The notes beneath the pieces are model-generated. The model saw nothing but the letters and a program-made list of their open reading frames with translations. It ran no database searches and was not told where the DNA came from. The translations under genes were made by a program, and so were the position numbers. A stretch of 49,012 bases of DNA from the NCBI GenBank assembly GCA_013215655.1, contig JABSOX010000039.1, positions 1 through 49,012 on the forward strand, written 5' to 3'. Shown here piece by piece: positions 9,877-18,140 of the stretch (position 1 is the stretch's first letter; each line of letters opens with the position of its first letter). Source of the stretch: Colwellia sp. (GTDB lineage: Bacteria > Pseudomonadota > Gammaproteobacteria > Enterobacterales > Alteromonadaceae).

Positions 9877-9906
9877 ATAAACGGAGTTAATGCTAACTCC
9901 GTTTAT
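9877..9906. terminator. Terminator after yajQ
   Basis: Thirteen-bp arms, ATAAACGGAGTTA and TAACTCCGTTTAT, are closed by the 4-nt loop ATGC. The U-tract is short (three U then A), so efficiency is uncertain. It lies between convergent yajQ and dgkA and may serve both. Confidence 0.75.
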
Positions 9907-10016
9907 TGAATACCTACTCATTAATCCTATCTATAAAATTCTTGAGCAATACCACAACATCGTTATTTCTTAAATGATAGCGCATAGTTTGCAAGCTGAG
10001 TGCTGCTACTCGCTTG

Positions 10017-10418
10017 TTATTCAGGCCATAAGATTGCGCACCAAGTAATGATGGCAATAATGAGACTTAAAGAGACAGCGGCAGAACCTAAGTCTTTTGC
10101 TAAACCGGATAAGGGATGGATCTCTAGTCCTATGCGGTCAACAACAGCCTCAATCGCCGTATTGATAACTTCAGTAAAAATAATAAATATCAGTACAATA
10201 ATTAATGCGGCATGTTCAATTATTGAGGTATTAAAGATGAAGCTTACTGGGACTAATAAAAGCAGCAGCAGTAACTCTTGTTTAAAAGCAGCTTCATTTT
10301 TATATAACCAACTAAAAGCACGCATTGAATTTTTGGATGCTAAGTAAATGCGTTTTAAACCGCTAGGTTTGTTGTTGGTGTCAAATTTTTCAGTTGTCAT
10401 TACTTTATTGCCTATCAT
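10017..10418 (-). CDS. dgkA: Diacylglycerol kinase
   Basis: DgkA is a small trimeric inner-membrane kinase that phosphorylates diacylglycerol to phosphatidic acid, returning it to phospholipid synthesis. The signature ITEVINTAIEAVVDRIG followed by HPLSGLAKDLGSAAV is intact, including the catalytic Glu and the Mg/ATP-binding residues. Three membrane helices are predicted (about 48-64, 68-86, 110-130). Length with the ATG at 10418 is 133; an internal ATG at 10400 gives 127, still a little longer than the E. coli protein because of a polar N-terminus. It lies downstream of the phosphoethanolamine transferase gene, whose reaction releases diacylglycerol, so the pairing is metabolically sensible. 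Confidence 0.95.
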   Translation of the reverse strand: MIGNKVMTTEKFDTNNKPSGLKRIYLASKNSMRAFSWLYKNEAAFKQELLLLLLLVPVSFIFNTSIIEHAALIIVLIFIIFTEVINTAIEAVVDRIGLEIHPLSGLAKDLGSAAVSLSLIIAIITWCAILWPE

Positions 10419-10425
10419 TATTTCT

Positions 10426-10447
10426 GTTAGCGTTAGCGTTAACGTTA
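10426..10447. repeat. Short hexamer repeat upstream of dgkA
   Basis: GTTAGC, GTTAGC and GTTAAC occur head to tail and end in GTTA. The repeat fills the site just upstream of the first dgkA ATG and falls between the eptA-type gene and dgkA. It may be accidental. Confidence 0.5.
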
Positions 10448-10460
10448 TTTTTTTTGATAT

Positions 10461-12101
10461 TTATTTGCATGATGAGAAAAGGTCTTGCTCTTTAATATAG
10501 GATTTTGAATGCACTTCCATCAAACCCAGTAAGCTATGGTAAAGGTTGTCATGGCTATATTTATTTTCAGCTAGTTGCGCTAAACATGAGTTAGCTGAGG
10601 TATCTATATTATTTGACCAAAAGAGCATTGGGATATGTATTTGCTCTACAGGTGCTAGTGAATATGGGAAACCATGCAAATAAGCTCCACCTTCGCCAAG
10701 CGACTCACCATGATCTGAAATGTAAATCATTGATGTATTAATTTTTTGCTCCTGCAATGATGCACTCGCAGCATGTGCCGATAATTCTTCAACCACTTTA
10801 GATAAAATAAAATCAGTATAAGCAATAGTATTGTCGTAGGTATTAACGAGCTCTTCTGCGCTACAGTTTTGAATATCGCTACGTGGACAATCAGGTGTAA
10901 ATATTTTGTGTTCTTCAGGATAACGTCGGTAATAAGTTGGTCCATGAGAACCAATTAAATGCAGTACAACTAAGGTGTTTTTTGACGTTAAATTGTGAAT
11001 TTTTTCTTTAAAAGGAGCAAGTAGCGCCAAATCAAAACAATACACACCATCACACAATGGATTTTCGCTCTTAGGATCTATTTTAATGGTAGGTATACGC
11101 TTACATACTCCTTTACAACCATCAGTGTTGTCTATCCATAAAACATCCATACCTGCTAGTTTGGCAATATCTAATATATTTTGCTGGTGAGATGCTTTAC
11201 GTCCATCGTAGTTCTCCTTTGTTAATGCCGAAAACATACAAGGAACAGAAACGGCAGTGGCAGTACCACATGAATACATATCTTTAAAAGAGACTAAGGA
11301 TAAATTTTCTGTATGACGATTGGTATTTTTTTGATAACCATTTATTGAGTAGTTTTTTGCTCTTGCAGTTTCGCCAACCACTAATACCGTTATATTGCTG
11401 ATACTAGGGTCACTTGTCTCAAGTGTCGGCGCATCATCTATTATTGAAAACTTCATTGGCGGGGATAAATAGTTCTTTTTAACGTAATGAACCGTACTGG
11501 CAATGGCTTGAAATGGGATCAGGTATTTTTCGACACCACGATTATTTCGACCTACGGATGAATAATTAGAATAAAAGACAATTGCCACCAGCAATAACAT
11601 CACAATAGCGGGGATAAGTACTTTTAAACGCGTCAATAATTCAGAAAATAATGGTTGATAATGAATGTTTATCTTGAGAATAATTAGACTGGGGATGATG
11701 CCCGTGATAACAAAAAAGACCAATGAATAAAGATTAAAATATGAAAAGGCTTCAGCAGGATGGGTTTCAAAGACATTTTGCAACATACCATAATCAAATA
11801 CGATGCCGTAAGTAATCGTGCTAAAAAACAGTAATGAGGAATATATAGTTAAAGAAATCAATGCACCTTTAAGTACATATTTAACTGAAAAAAGTGTTAA
11901 AAAAATAACCACTAAGCTCAATAAAAGCAAAGGAACAGAAATTAAAAACGGTAAGTTATACACCTCTTGAGAAACAACCGCAGTATATACACGCGATAAA
12001 AAGGGGATGTTAAATATAAAGGTGAAATATAAACTTGCTAGAATAATCAGTTGATTAGCGCTAATACTTTTTTTAATACTAATCATGGACAAATAATTCA
12101 T
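10461..12101 (-). CDS. eptA: Lipid A phosphoethanolamine transferase (EptA family)
   Basis: EptA moves phosphoethanolamine from phosphatidylethanolamine to lipid A phosphates on the outer face of the inner membrane, which lowers negative charge and polymyxin affinity. The 546 residues have five N-terminal membrane helices (to about residue 185) and a periplasmic sulfatase-fold domain. Visible metal and catalytic motifs are VLVVGETARAKNYSINGYQ, SCGTATAVSVPCMFS with the nucleophilic Thr, HLIGSHGPTYYRRYP, and YISDHGESLGEGGAYLHG. Several Cys pairs fit the disulfides of this family. It lies 8 bp after the Omp85-like gene and 43 bp before dgkA, so the three are probably one operon. Its substrate could be another envelope glycan or lipid, but lipid A is most likely. 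Confidence 0.93.
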   Translation of the reverse strand: MNYLSMISIKKSISANQLIILASLYFTFIFNIPFLSRVYTAVVSQEVYNLPFLISVPLLLLSLVVIFLTLFSVKYVLKGALISLTIYSSLLFFSTITYGIVFDYGMLQNVFETHPAEAFSYFNLYSLVFFVITGIIPSLIILKINIHYQPLFSELLTRLKVLIPAIVMLLLVAIVFYSNYSSVGRNNRGVEKYLIPFQAIASTVHYVKKNYLSPPMKFSIIDDAPTLETSDPSISNITVLVVGETARAKNYSINGYQKNTNRHTENLSLVSFKDMYSCGTATAVSVPCMFSALTKENYDGRKASHQQNILDIAKLAGMDVLWIDNTDGCKGVCKRIPTIKIDPKSENPLCDGVYCFDLALLAPFKEKIHNLTSKNTLVVLHLIGSHGPTYYRRYPEEHKIFTPDCPRSDIQNCSAEELVNTYDNTIAYTDFILSKVVEELSAHAASASLQEQKINTSMIYISDHGESLGEGGAYLHGFPYSLAPVEQIHIPMLFWSNNIDTSANSCLAQLAENKYSHDNLYHSLLGLMEVHSKSYIKEQDLFSSCK

Positions 12102-12109
12102 TAATGCTC

Positions 12110-13744
12110 CTAAAATGCATATTTTGTTTCAGCACGTATTTCTACGCCATTTAACTGATCGTTGTCAGAAATGGGAAATGCGAGATCTAAGTGGATAACT
12201 TGCGATTCACTAGAATGTGTGGAGAAGAAACGGGCGCCAATACCTAAAGAATTTAACCATCCGTTGTCGATATTTTTTATCGTAGAAGTACCAGATGCTT
12301 TTCCTACATCCCAAAAAAACACTCCGCCTAATTCAAATAATTTAAAAATATTTATTTGAGGATAGTAACGAAGTTCACTGGTAAATAATGTTGTATTTTC
12401 ACCGTGCTGATATTGTAATGGAAAACCTCGCAAACTGGTATCCCCACCTAAAGAAATTGGGTCGTCTTTGAATTGATTTTTACTGAAAACGTTAGTATTT
12501 TTAAAATATAATCGCCATTGGTCACTAAGCTCGTGAAAAGCTTCCAATGATAATTTAGCAATAACGCGATTTTTATGTGATTGGTAAGTTTCACCTGCTA
12601 TTTCACCACTAAATATCAACAGTGATTGATTAGATAACTGCATGCCTTTACTGATATTAAGCCTATAAAGGGTCCATGCGGAGTTCTCTTTGTTACCATC
12701 AGCTAATCCTAGATGTCCATTTAATTGCCAGCCAAGGTTAAAGTCTTCGGTGTGATTTATCAGATAAATGTTGGTGAGTTTTTTATATTGTTTTTCTTGA
12801 TATCCAAAACCTAACCATGGATAGGTAAAAGACCTGTCACTGGGTAAAGAGAATGAATTATCGTCGCTTTTGTTGTTATCAGTTAAAACCAAAGAATTTT
12901 CAGATAGCGTAGTAAAGGTATGTTCTTCTTGCGTTAAACCTGCATAAAAGCGTAGTGTATTCGTGTGGTTATCTTGGGATAACCAACCCCATTGGATGTT
13001 TTTATAACTGGTATCATGATTAAAGCGGGTGAGTTTTTTACCATTTTGAAATAACTTTGTTTGATTTTTTGCTTCTAAAAAACCAATATTGTAGGCGTTG
13101 TTAGTATCATGGCTGACAAAGCCTTTATTAAAAAATACCGAATAAAGTTCACCGTCATCACTATCAATAAAGGTTAAAGCGGCATGGGCATTATTATCTA
13201 AGAATAGTGGGATTTCGGTATCAAATTTATAACCACTATTTTGAGCATTAGTAAAATATTCAACTTCAGCATCAATACCTAGCCCTAAAAGGTTTCTATC
13301 TTTAATACCAATAGAGAATTCATTTTCACCACCTTTTCGTCCATAGTCAGCAGTAGGCATAAGTGACCAGTTATCCCATGTTTCGACAGTGATTTTATTT
13401 TCTTTATCAATGTTTACCTTGGCATCTCGAATAAATTTTCGTTGTCTGAAGTGACGTTCTAGTTCTGCTAAATTTTCTTCAGAACTGTCACACCTTTGCA
13501 AGAAAAAAGCGGCTTCATTTTTAAGGGTAATTTGTTTGGTATCAATATGAAAAAAATTTGCCCAGTCATGAATAAAAATATAATCATCATCACTTTTATC
13601 AAAAATAGGGTTGGTAATAAAGGTGATTTTTTTAAGTTGTTTACAAATACTCGACTCAGCATAAATATTAAAAGGTGTTAAACCTAAAAATAGAAAGCTT
13701 ATTGATAAGAGAGTAGGTAAATGTTTATGGTGTAATCTGAACAA
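12110..13744 (-). CDS. Omp85-superfamily outer-membrane protein with POTRA domain
   Basis: This 544-residue protein begins at a TTG (13744) with signal peptide MFRLHHKHLPTLLSISFLFL, cut after about YAESS. Residues about 60-130 contain a POTRA-like segment with LERHFRQRKFIRDAKVNID. The rest is a beta-barrel with ADYGRKGGENEFSIGIKDRN at its entry and the motif LGGDTSLRGFPLQYQHGEN near 450, the Omp85 lid-loop (V/L)RGF signature. It ends in Phe, as most outer-membrane barrels do. It is shorter than BamA and TamA and has fewer POTRA domains. The next gene, eptA, starts 8 bp on, so a role in lipid or LPS handling is possible but unproven. No TpsA-like substrate is encoded nearby. Confidence 0.85.
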   Translation of the reverse strand: MFRLHHKHLPTLLSISFLFLGLTPFNIYAESSICKQLKKITFITNPIFDKSDDDYIFIHDWANFFHIDTKQITLKNEAAFFLQRCDSSEENLAELERHFRQRKFIRDAKVNIDKENKITVETWDNWSLMPTADYGRKGGENEFSIGIKDRNLLGLGIDAEVEYFTNAQNSGYKFDTEIPLFLDNNAHAALTFIDSDDGELYSVFFNKGFVSHDTNNAYNIGFLEAKNQTKLFQNGKKLTRFNHDTSYKNIQWGWLSQDNHTNTLRFYAGLTQEEHTFTTLSENSLVLTDNNKSDDNSFSLPSDRSFTYPWLGFGYQEKQYKKLTNIYLINHTEDFNLGWQLNGHLGLADGNKENSAWTLYRLNISKGMQLSNQSLLIFSGEIAGETYQSHKNRVIAKLSLEAFHELSDQWRLYFKNTNVFSKNQFKDDPISLGGDTSLRGFPLQYQHGENTTLFTSELRYYPQINIFKLFELGGVFFWDVGKASGTSTIKNIDNGWLNSLGIGARFFSTHSSESQVIHLDLAFPISDNDQLNGVEIRAETKYAF

Positions 13745-14026
13745 TCTGATGTGCCTGTTGTTATCGTTATTAGTTATTTTAAAAGATAATCTTAATTAAC
13801 AATATATTAAAGTGTAGTGAAAGTGTATGAGAAATGTATGATAAGTGTATTGTATACTTAATGATTTTTTTAATTTTAATGGTGTCATTGAGCAAATGGC
13901 GTATAAAGTTTACAGCTATCTCTTTACTAAATATTCAAAATTGTAATTTTTAACAAATTAATCCTGTTGTTTTGTTTATACATTAAGTAAATTACGGGGT
14001 TCTTATAATAAAAAAGATAAATTTCG

Positions 14027-15370
14027 ATGAGTGTTTCTAGAGGCGGGTTTAGTTCTCGCATAGGTTTTATCATGGCTGCGGCAGGCTCTGCTGTAGGTTT
14101 AGGCAATATTTGGGGCTTTCCAACACAAACTGCAAGTAATGGTGGTGCGGCCTTTGTTTTAGTTTATTTAGTTTTAGCCTTCTTTTTGGCATACCCGGCA
14201 TTTATGGCTGAGTTATTGATTGGCCGATTTGGTCAGGCCAATGCCGTTACTTCAATGCAAAAAATGTCACGAACAGCAGCACAAAAAAAGTTTGCTTTTT
14301 TTGTTGGTTTTGGCGGAATTATATGTGCCGCATTAATTCTTAGTTTTTATGGTGTTTTTGCTGGTTGGATGATGTCATTTGCTATCGAGCCTATTGCGAT
14401 CCTCTTAGGTAGTGACTCTGCACAATGGTTTGTTTCTCAATCAATATTTCGAAACCTCTTATTTACCACCTTATTTATGTTTTTAACTATTTTCATTATT
14501 CGTAGTGGTGTTGAAAATGGTATTGAGAAGTGGTCAAAACGATTAATGCCGGTGCTTATTGTTTTACTGGTATCACTTATCATCTATGTTGTTACATTGG
14601 ACGGTGCTGCAGAAGGACTAAATGCTTATTTAAATCCTGATTTCTCTCGTATTTTCGAACCTGATTTATTAATTAGCGCCATGGGACAAGCATTCTTTTC
14701 TTTGTCATTAGGTACCAGTGTGATGATTATTTATGGTTCTTATATATCAAAAGAAGAAAACTTGGTCACTTTAGGTGCACAAGTTACACTTATTGATGTT
14801 TCTATTGCATTCTTAGCCGGTTTGTTAGTAATTCCTGCGATGTACGTTGCACAAGCGCAAGGTGTGGTGATATTTGCTGAAGATGGCAGTTTAATCTCTG
14901 GCTCTAGTCTTATTTTTACTGTTTTACCAGCACTGTTTGATAGCATGGGCAGCATGGGGCTGTTTGTTGGTTTTGCCTTTTTCATTTTAATGTCTATTGC
15001 AGCACTCACATCTTCAATTTCGATGTTAGAAGGTCCGGTATCTTATGCGGTTGAGCGTCATGATATGCCAAGATCAAAAGCAACATTATTGATTGGACTC
15101 GGTATTTTAGTGTTAAGCACTATTATCGTTTTGAATATTAGTTTCATGTTGGACTTCGTTGCCACATTAGCGACGCAGTACGGACAGCCTATTATTGCGA
15201 TGTTATGTTGTATATTTGTTGGTTGGATTTGGCATAGAAACGAAATATTAACGGAAATAAAGAAAGGTTACGGTGAAGTTGAAAATAGTTTGTTTTGGAA
15301 AATATGGCCTATTTATACAAAATTTATTTGCCCAACGGCCATTGGGGTAGTTTTTATTCATTCACTATAA
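14027..15370 (+). CDS. SNF-family Na+-dependent amino-acid symporter
   Basis: The 447-residue membrane protein belongs to the neurotransmitter:sodium symporter (LeuT-fold) family. The hallmark of helix 1, FIMAAAGSAVGLGNIWGFP, with the unwound GSAVGLGN segment that binds Na+ and substrate, is intact. ANAVTSMQK and the helix-6 region SLSLGTSVMIIYGSY follow. I count about 11 hydrophobic segments, typical for prokaryotic members such as TnaT and MhsT, which carry aromatic or hydrophobic amino acids. The substrate cannot be read from sequence. It starts with ATG after an AT-rich 280-bp leader and is followed by a very strong terminator at 15406-15439, so it stands alone. Confidence 0.92.
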   Translation: MSVSRGGFSSRIGFIMAAAGSAVGLGNIWGFPTQTASNGGAAFVLVYLVLAFFLAYPAFMAELLIGRFGQANAVTSMQKMSRTAAQKKFAFFVGFGGIICAALILSFYGVFAGWMMSFAIEPIAILLGSDSAQWFVSQSIFRNLLFTTLFMFLTIFIIRSGVENGIEKWSKRLMPVLIVLLVSLIIYVVTLDGAAEGLNAYLNPDFSRIFEPDLLISAMGQAFFSLSLGTSVMIIYGSYISKEENLVTLGAQVTLIDVSIAFLAGLLVIPAMYVAQAQGVVIFAEDGSLISGSSLIFTVLPALFDSMGSMGLFVGFAFFILMSIAALTSSISMLEGPVSYAVERHDMPRSKATLLIGLGILVLSTIIVLNISFMLDFVATLATQYGQPIIAMLCCIFVGWIWHRNEILTEIKKGYGEVENSLFWKIWPIYTKFICPTAIGVVFIHSL

Positions 15371-15405
15371 AACGTCATTAAGAGTTAGTCATTGAATTCT
15401 TAGAT

Positions 15406-15440
15406 AAGGGGAATACAAGGTATCTTGTATTCCCCTTTTT
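15406..15440. terminator. Terminator after the SNF symporter
   Basis: Fourteen-bp arms, AAGGGGAATACAAG and CTTGTATTCCCCTT, surround the loop GTAT and are followed by T residues. It begins 36 bp after the symporter stop. Confidence 0.92.
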
Positions 15441-15665
15441 ATGTACAGGATGTACGGTATGTCGAAATTGCAGGAGCATAATTTCGTGTATGTACAGGAT
15501 GTACGGTCAACTTTTTAGTTCCAGACAAAAGTTAAGTACCTGCGTCCATGCAGGCAATATCGAAATTGCAGGAGCATAATTTCGTGTATGTACAGGATGT
15601 ACAGGATGTACGGTCAGGATGTATGGTTTTTATGTAGGTCGAGGTTTGCCTACAGGAAGTAGGTA
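15441..15665. repeat. Array of short hairpins with CAGGA loops
   Basis: Several short inverted repeats share a loop containing AGGA. GTAC-AGGAT-GTAC occurs at 15443-15455, 15492-15504 and, doubled, at 15590-15611. CGAAATT...AATTTCG around GCAGGAGCAT occurs at 15463-15486 and 15561-15584. CCTA-CAGGAAG-TAGG lies near 15649-15663. The block from 15462 to about 15508 is repeated almost exactly at 15560-15616, with one extra 9-bp duplication. No coding potential is evident. Confidence 0.75.
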
Positions 15666-15675
15666 CTTAGGTTAT

Positions 15676-15917
15676 GTCGGGAACATATAACCTGCACCTC
15701 GACAAGAATCCAAATACATATTGTCGAGCCTCACTACGTTCGTGTCGACTTACAAAACAATCGGGAACATGTAATGTACCTCGACAAATATTAAAGCAAA
15801 TACCTTCTGGATACGCTAAATACTCTTTTATCGAACCTCTTGGTACTCGTGCCGAACATACAAAATATCCTTACCTGCAGGTATCCTGCACTATGCACTT
15901 CGATGAAATTTACAAAA
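15676..15917. repeat. Diverged direct repeats between the symporter and trxA
   Basis: TCGGGAACAT followed by TAA and then ACCTCGACAA occurs at about 15677-15706 and again at about 15760-15787. Both copies continue into A-rich tracts. Several TCGA-containing words repeat nearby. An open frame at 15674-15970 crosses these repeats and overlaps trxA; I consider it spurious. Confidence 0.5.
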
Positions 15918-16229
15918 TTAAGCTACAAATTCACGTACTTGAGATACTGATGCTGCGCCCACTTTTGTAGCGATGACTTCACCATTATCGATAAGTAGCA
16001 ATGTCGGTATACCTCGAATTCCAAACTTTGCCATCAATTCTTGCGCATTATCAGCGTTTACTTTTACAACTTTCAGTTCACTAAACTCTGTTGAAATTTG
16101 TTCAACAACAGGAGCAATCATCTTACATGGGCCACACCACGGAGCATAAAAATCAACTAATACTTTGCCACTATGTTGTTCAACTTCACTAACAAATTGT
16201 TCACTGCTTACTTCAATTATATTGCTCAT
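15918..16229 (-). CDS. trxA: Thioredoxin
   Basis: This is a small cytosolic dithiol oxidoreductase that reduces protein disulfides and is itself reduced by thioredoxin reductase. The 103 residues include the active site WCGPC (Cys32 and Cys35), the preceding VLVDFYAPW, the buried Asp24-25 region and the cis-Pro loop GIRGIPTLLL. There is no signal peptide, so it is cytoplasmic. It is a single gene, divergent from a LysR-type regulator across a 121-bp spacer. It may be a paralogue rather than the main cellular thioredoxin, because it is not next to rho, where trxA commonly lies in this group. Confidence 0.93.
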   Translation of the reverse strand: MSNIIEVSSEQFVSEVEQHSGKVLVDFYAPWCGPCKMIAPVVEQISTEFSELKVVKVNADNAQELMAKFGIRGIPTLLLIDNGEVIATKVGAASVSQVREFVA

Positions 16230-16350
16230 TATTCTTCCTCGGGGTTATGTATTTCACTTGCAAAAAACAGTTTACCTAGATTGTCTTTACTTGATTAGCG
16301 GGCTCTAATAGAATTGATTGTCCTATTTTTGAAACAATAAAGGGGGTGTG

Positions 16351-17232
16351 ATGCAAAGTTTAGATAATCTATCTTTTTTTTTAACGATTGTTGAGTCCGG
16401 TTCATTAACCGCTGCAGCTCAAATACTTGATTTGCCTAAGTCGAAATTGAGTCGTCGTTTAGCCCTGTTAGAAAATGAAATAGGTAGTCAGTTATTAGTG
16501 AGAACCACACGTTCTCAACAATTAACTGAAACAGGTGAACAACTTTTTCGGGCGTGTAAACCTCATATAGAGGCATTAATGACAGCGGAAGCTAGTATTA
16601 GTGATTTTATTTCTTTACCAAAAGGTAAGTTAAAAATTCTGTTACCATTAGAATTTTTTAATCAGGTAATGGCTGAACTTATTACGGAGTTTGCTTTATT
16701 ATATCCAGATATTTCTGTGCATTGTCAGCATTATTCACAAGAAACCCCAGAGCATGATTTAACGTTTGATTTGATTTTTGTTTTACATGAGCAATCGCTG
16801 CCTTCATCAAATTGGATCGCAAAAACATTGTTAAGTTTTCCTCAAGCAATTTATGCGGCACAGCAAAGAAAATTCCCTAAGCAGATATCACCACAACAGT
16901 TAATTGATAGTGATTGTATTTTGTCACAAGAAAATCAGTTATGGTTTTTTCGAGGCAGTAAGAATACTATGGCGATAGCACCTAAAACGTTTATGATGTT
17001 ATCAAGCCCTGAAATGCGACTTGCTGCAGTAAAACGTAATTTAGGTTTAGCAAAACTGCCAGAATATTTAGTCAATGGTGATCGAGAAAACCATTTAGTG
17101 AAACGACTATTGTTAGAAAATCCTCCCGTAGCACAACAATTATCGGTATTATATCAAAGTCGAAGTATCGCTAAAAAGACACGCGTTTTTCTTGATTTTT
17201 TTCAAAGTAATATTGGTTGTTTAAAACTATAA
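16351..17232 (+). CDS. LysR-family transcriptional regulator
   Basis: The 293-residue protein has a LysR winged helix-turn-helix at 1-60 (SLDNLSFFLTIVESGSLTAA, then LPKSKLSRRLALLENEIG) and a periplasmic-binding-fold effector domain. I place the start at ATG 16351; AGGGGG ends five bases upstream, and the GTG at 16348 is too close to it. It resembles the AaeR/DmlR-like subgroup in its opening. It is divergent from trxA and 35 bp upstream of a gene for a solute-binding-like protein on the same strand. Whether it controls trxA, the downstream gene or something else is unknown. Confidence 0.9.
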   Translation: MQSLDNLSFFLTIVESGSLTAAAQILDLPKSKLSRRLALLENEIGSQLLVRTTRSQQLTETGEQLFRACKPHIEALMTAEASISDFISLPKGKLKILLPLEFFNQVMAELITEFALLYPDISVHCQHYSQETPEHDLTFDLIFVLHEQSLPSSNWIAKTLLSFPQAIYAAQQRKFPKQISPQQLIDSDCILSQENQLWFFRGSKNTMAIAPKTFMMLSSPEMRLAAVKRNLGLAKLPEYLVNGDRENHLVKRLLLENPPVAQQLSVLYQSRSIAKKTRVFLDFFQSNIGCLKL

Positions 17233-17267
17233 TGGTTTAAGTTATAAGTAAGTTTAGGACTTTTCAT

Positions 17268-18053
17268 TTGGCTAAATTATCCATCATCAGGTTTCTTTTC
17301 TTTATTATCGTGTTTTCTGCTCAACAAACGCTTGCTGAAACTATTAATCTGGTTGCTGAAGTTTTTCCCCCACAGACGAATCGTGACGGAACGGGGCAGC
17401 AATTTGATGTTGCTCGGGCTATTTTTGAACCTTTAGGGTATACAGTAAAGGTTAATGTATATCCTTATCGTCGTGTTATTCATTTACTGGAAAACAAGCA
17501 GGCTGATATAGCCATAGGTATTGCCAAAGTTGATAATAAAAAATTACTATTTTCTAAACAACCCCATGATAGCGATAATATAGTGGCTATTTTCCCTAAG
17601 GATAGCAAGATTAACTGGCAAGGTGTCAGTACGTTATTAGGGAAAAGGTTGTTGTTTATTGCAGGACTCAGTGAAGGCTTGTCATTAGATTTAGACCTGT
17701 CGGCACATCAGGTAAGTGAGGTTAATACACGTGTACAAGCATTAAAAAAATTACTGATAGGACGGGATGATATTTTAATAGATTGTGAATGTGGCTTTTT
17801 CCTTGATGAGGTTTCATCTTATCGTTCACAGTTTCTGACTAAGCATATTGGTTTTTTTAAAATATATGCGGCCTTTGCTAATAATGAACAAGGGTTAAAA
17901 TTAAAACGAATTTGGCAGCGTGACTACCCTAATTTTATCAAAACAGATGCAGCACGTGAAATATATCAAAAATGGGGGTTAATGCGCGAGTATGCCATCA
18001 TTCAGAAGGTATTAGCCCAGAAGGTCTTAACTAAAAAAGTGTTAACTCAATAG
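17268..18053 (+). CDS. Periplasmic solute-binding-like protein (SBP_bac_3 type)
   Basis: The 261-residue protein starts at TTG 17268 and has a signal peptide ending about QQTLAETI. The mature part, INLVAEVFPPQTNRDGTGQQ followed by YPYRRVIHLLENKQADIAIG, matches the amino-acid-binding family 3 fold used by orphan periplasmic proteins in this group of bacteria. No ABC permease or ATPase gene is adjacent, so it may be a sensor or accessory protein. Its C-terminus (QKVLAQKVLTKKVLTQ) is not family-like: it is translated from a 15-bp minisatellite that continues past the stop codon. It follows a LysR gene on the same strand. Confidence 0.8.
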   Translation: MAKLSIIRFLFFIIVFSAQQTLAETINLVAEVFPPQTNRDGTGQQFDVARAIFEPLGYTVKVNVYPYRRVIHLLENKQADIAIGIAKVDNKKLLFSKQPHDSDNIVAIFPKDSKINWQGVSTLLGKRLLFIAGLSEGLSLDLDLSAHQVSEVNTRVQALKKLLIGRDDILIDCECGFFLDEVSSYRSQFLTKHIGFFKIYAAFANNEQGLKLKRIWQRDYPNFIKTDAAREIYQKWGLMREYAIIQKVLAQKVLTKKVLTQ

Positions 18054-18128
18054 GTATTAACTCAATAGGTATTAACTCAATAGGTATTAACTCAATAGGT
18101 ATTAACTCAATAGGTATTAACTCAATAG
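18009..18128. repeat. 15-bp minisatellite spanning the stop codon
   Basis: Eight head-to-tail 15-bp units lie here. Two diverged units are coding (18009-18038), one near-perfect unit contains the TAG stop (18039-18053), and five identical copies of GTATTAACTCAATAG follow (18054-18128). The units keep the reading frame of the upstream gene, and each later unit carries its own in-frame TAG. Confidence 0.95.
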
Positions 18129-18140
18129 GATACAGGCGAG

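Noticed and set aside
15674-15970. 98-codon plus-strand open frame
   Set aside because: It covers the diverged repeats, overlaps the 3' end of trxA on the other strand, and its translation shows no family motif.
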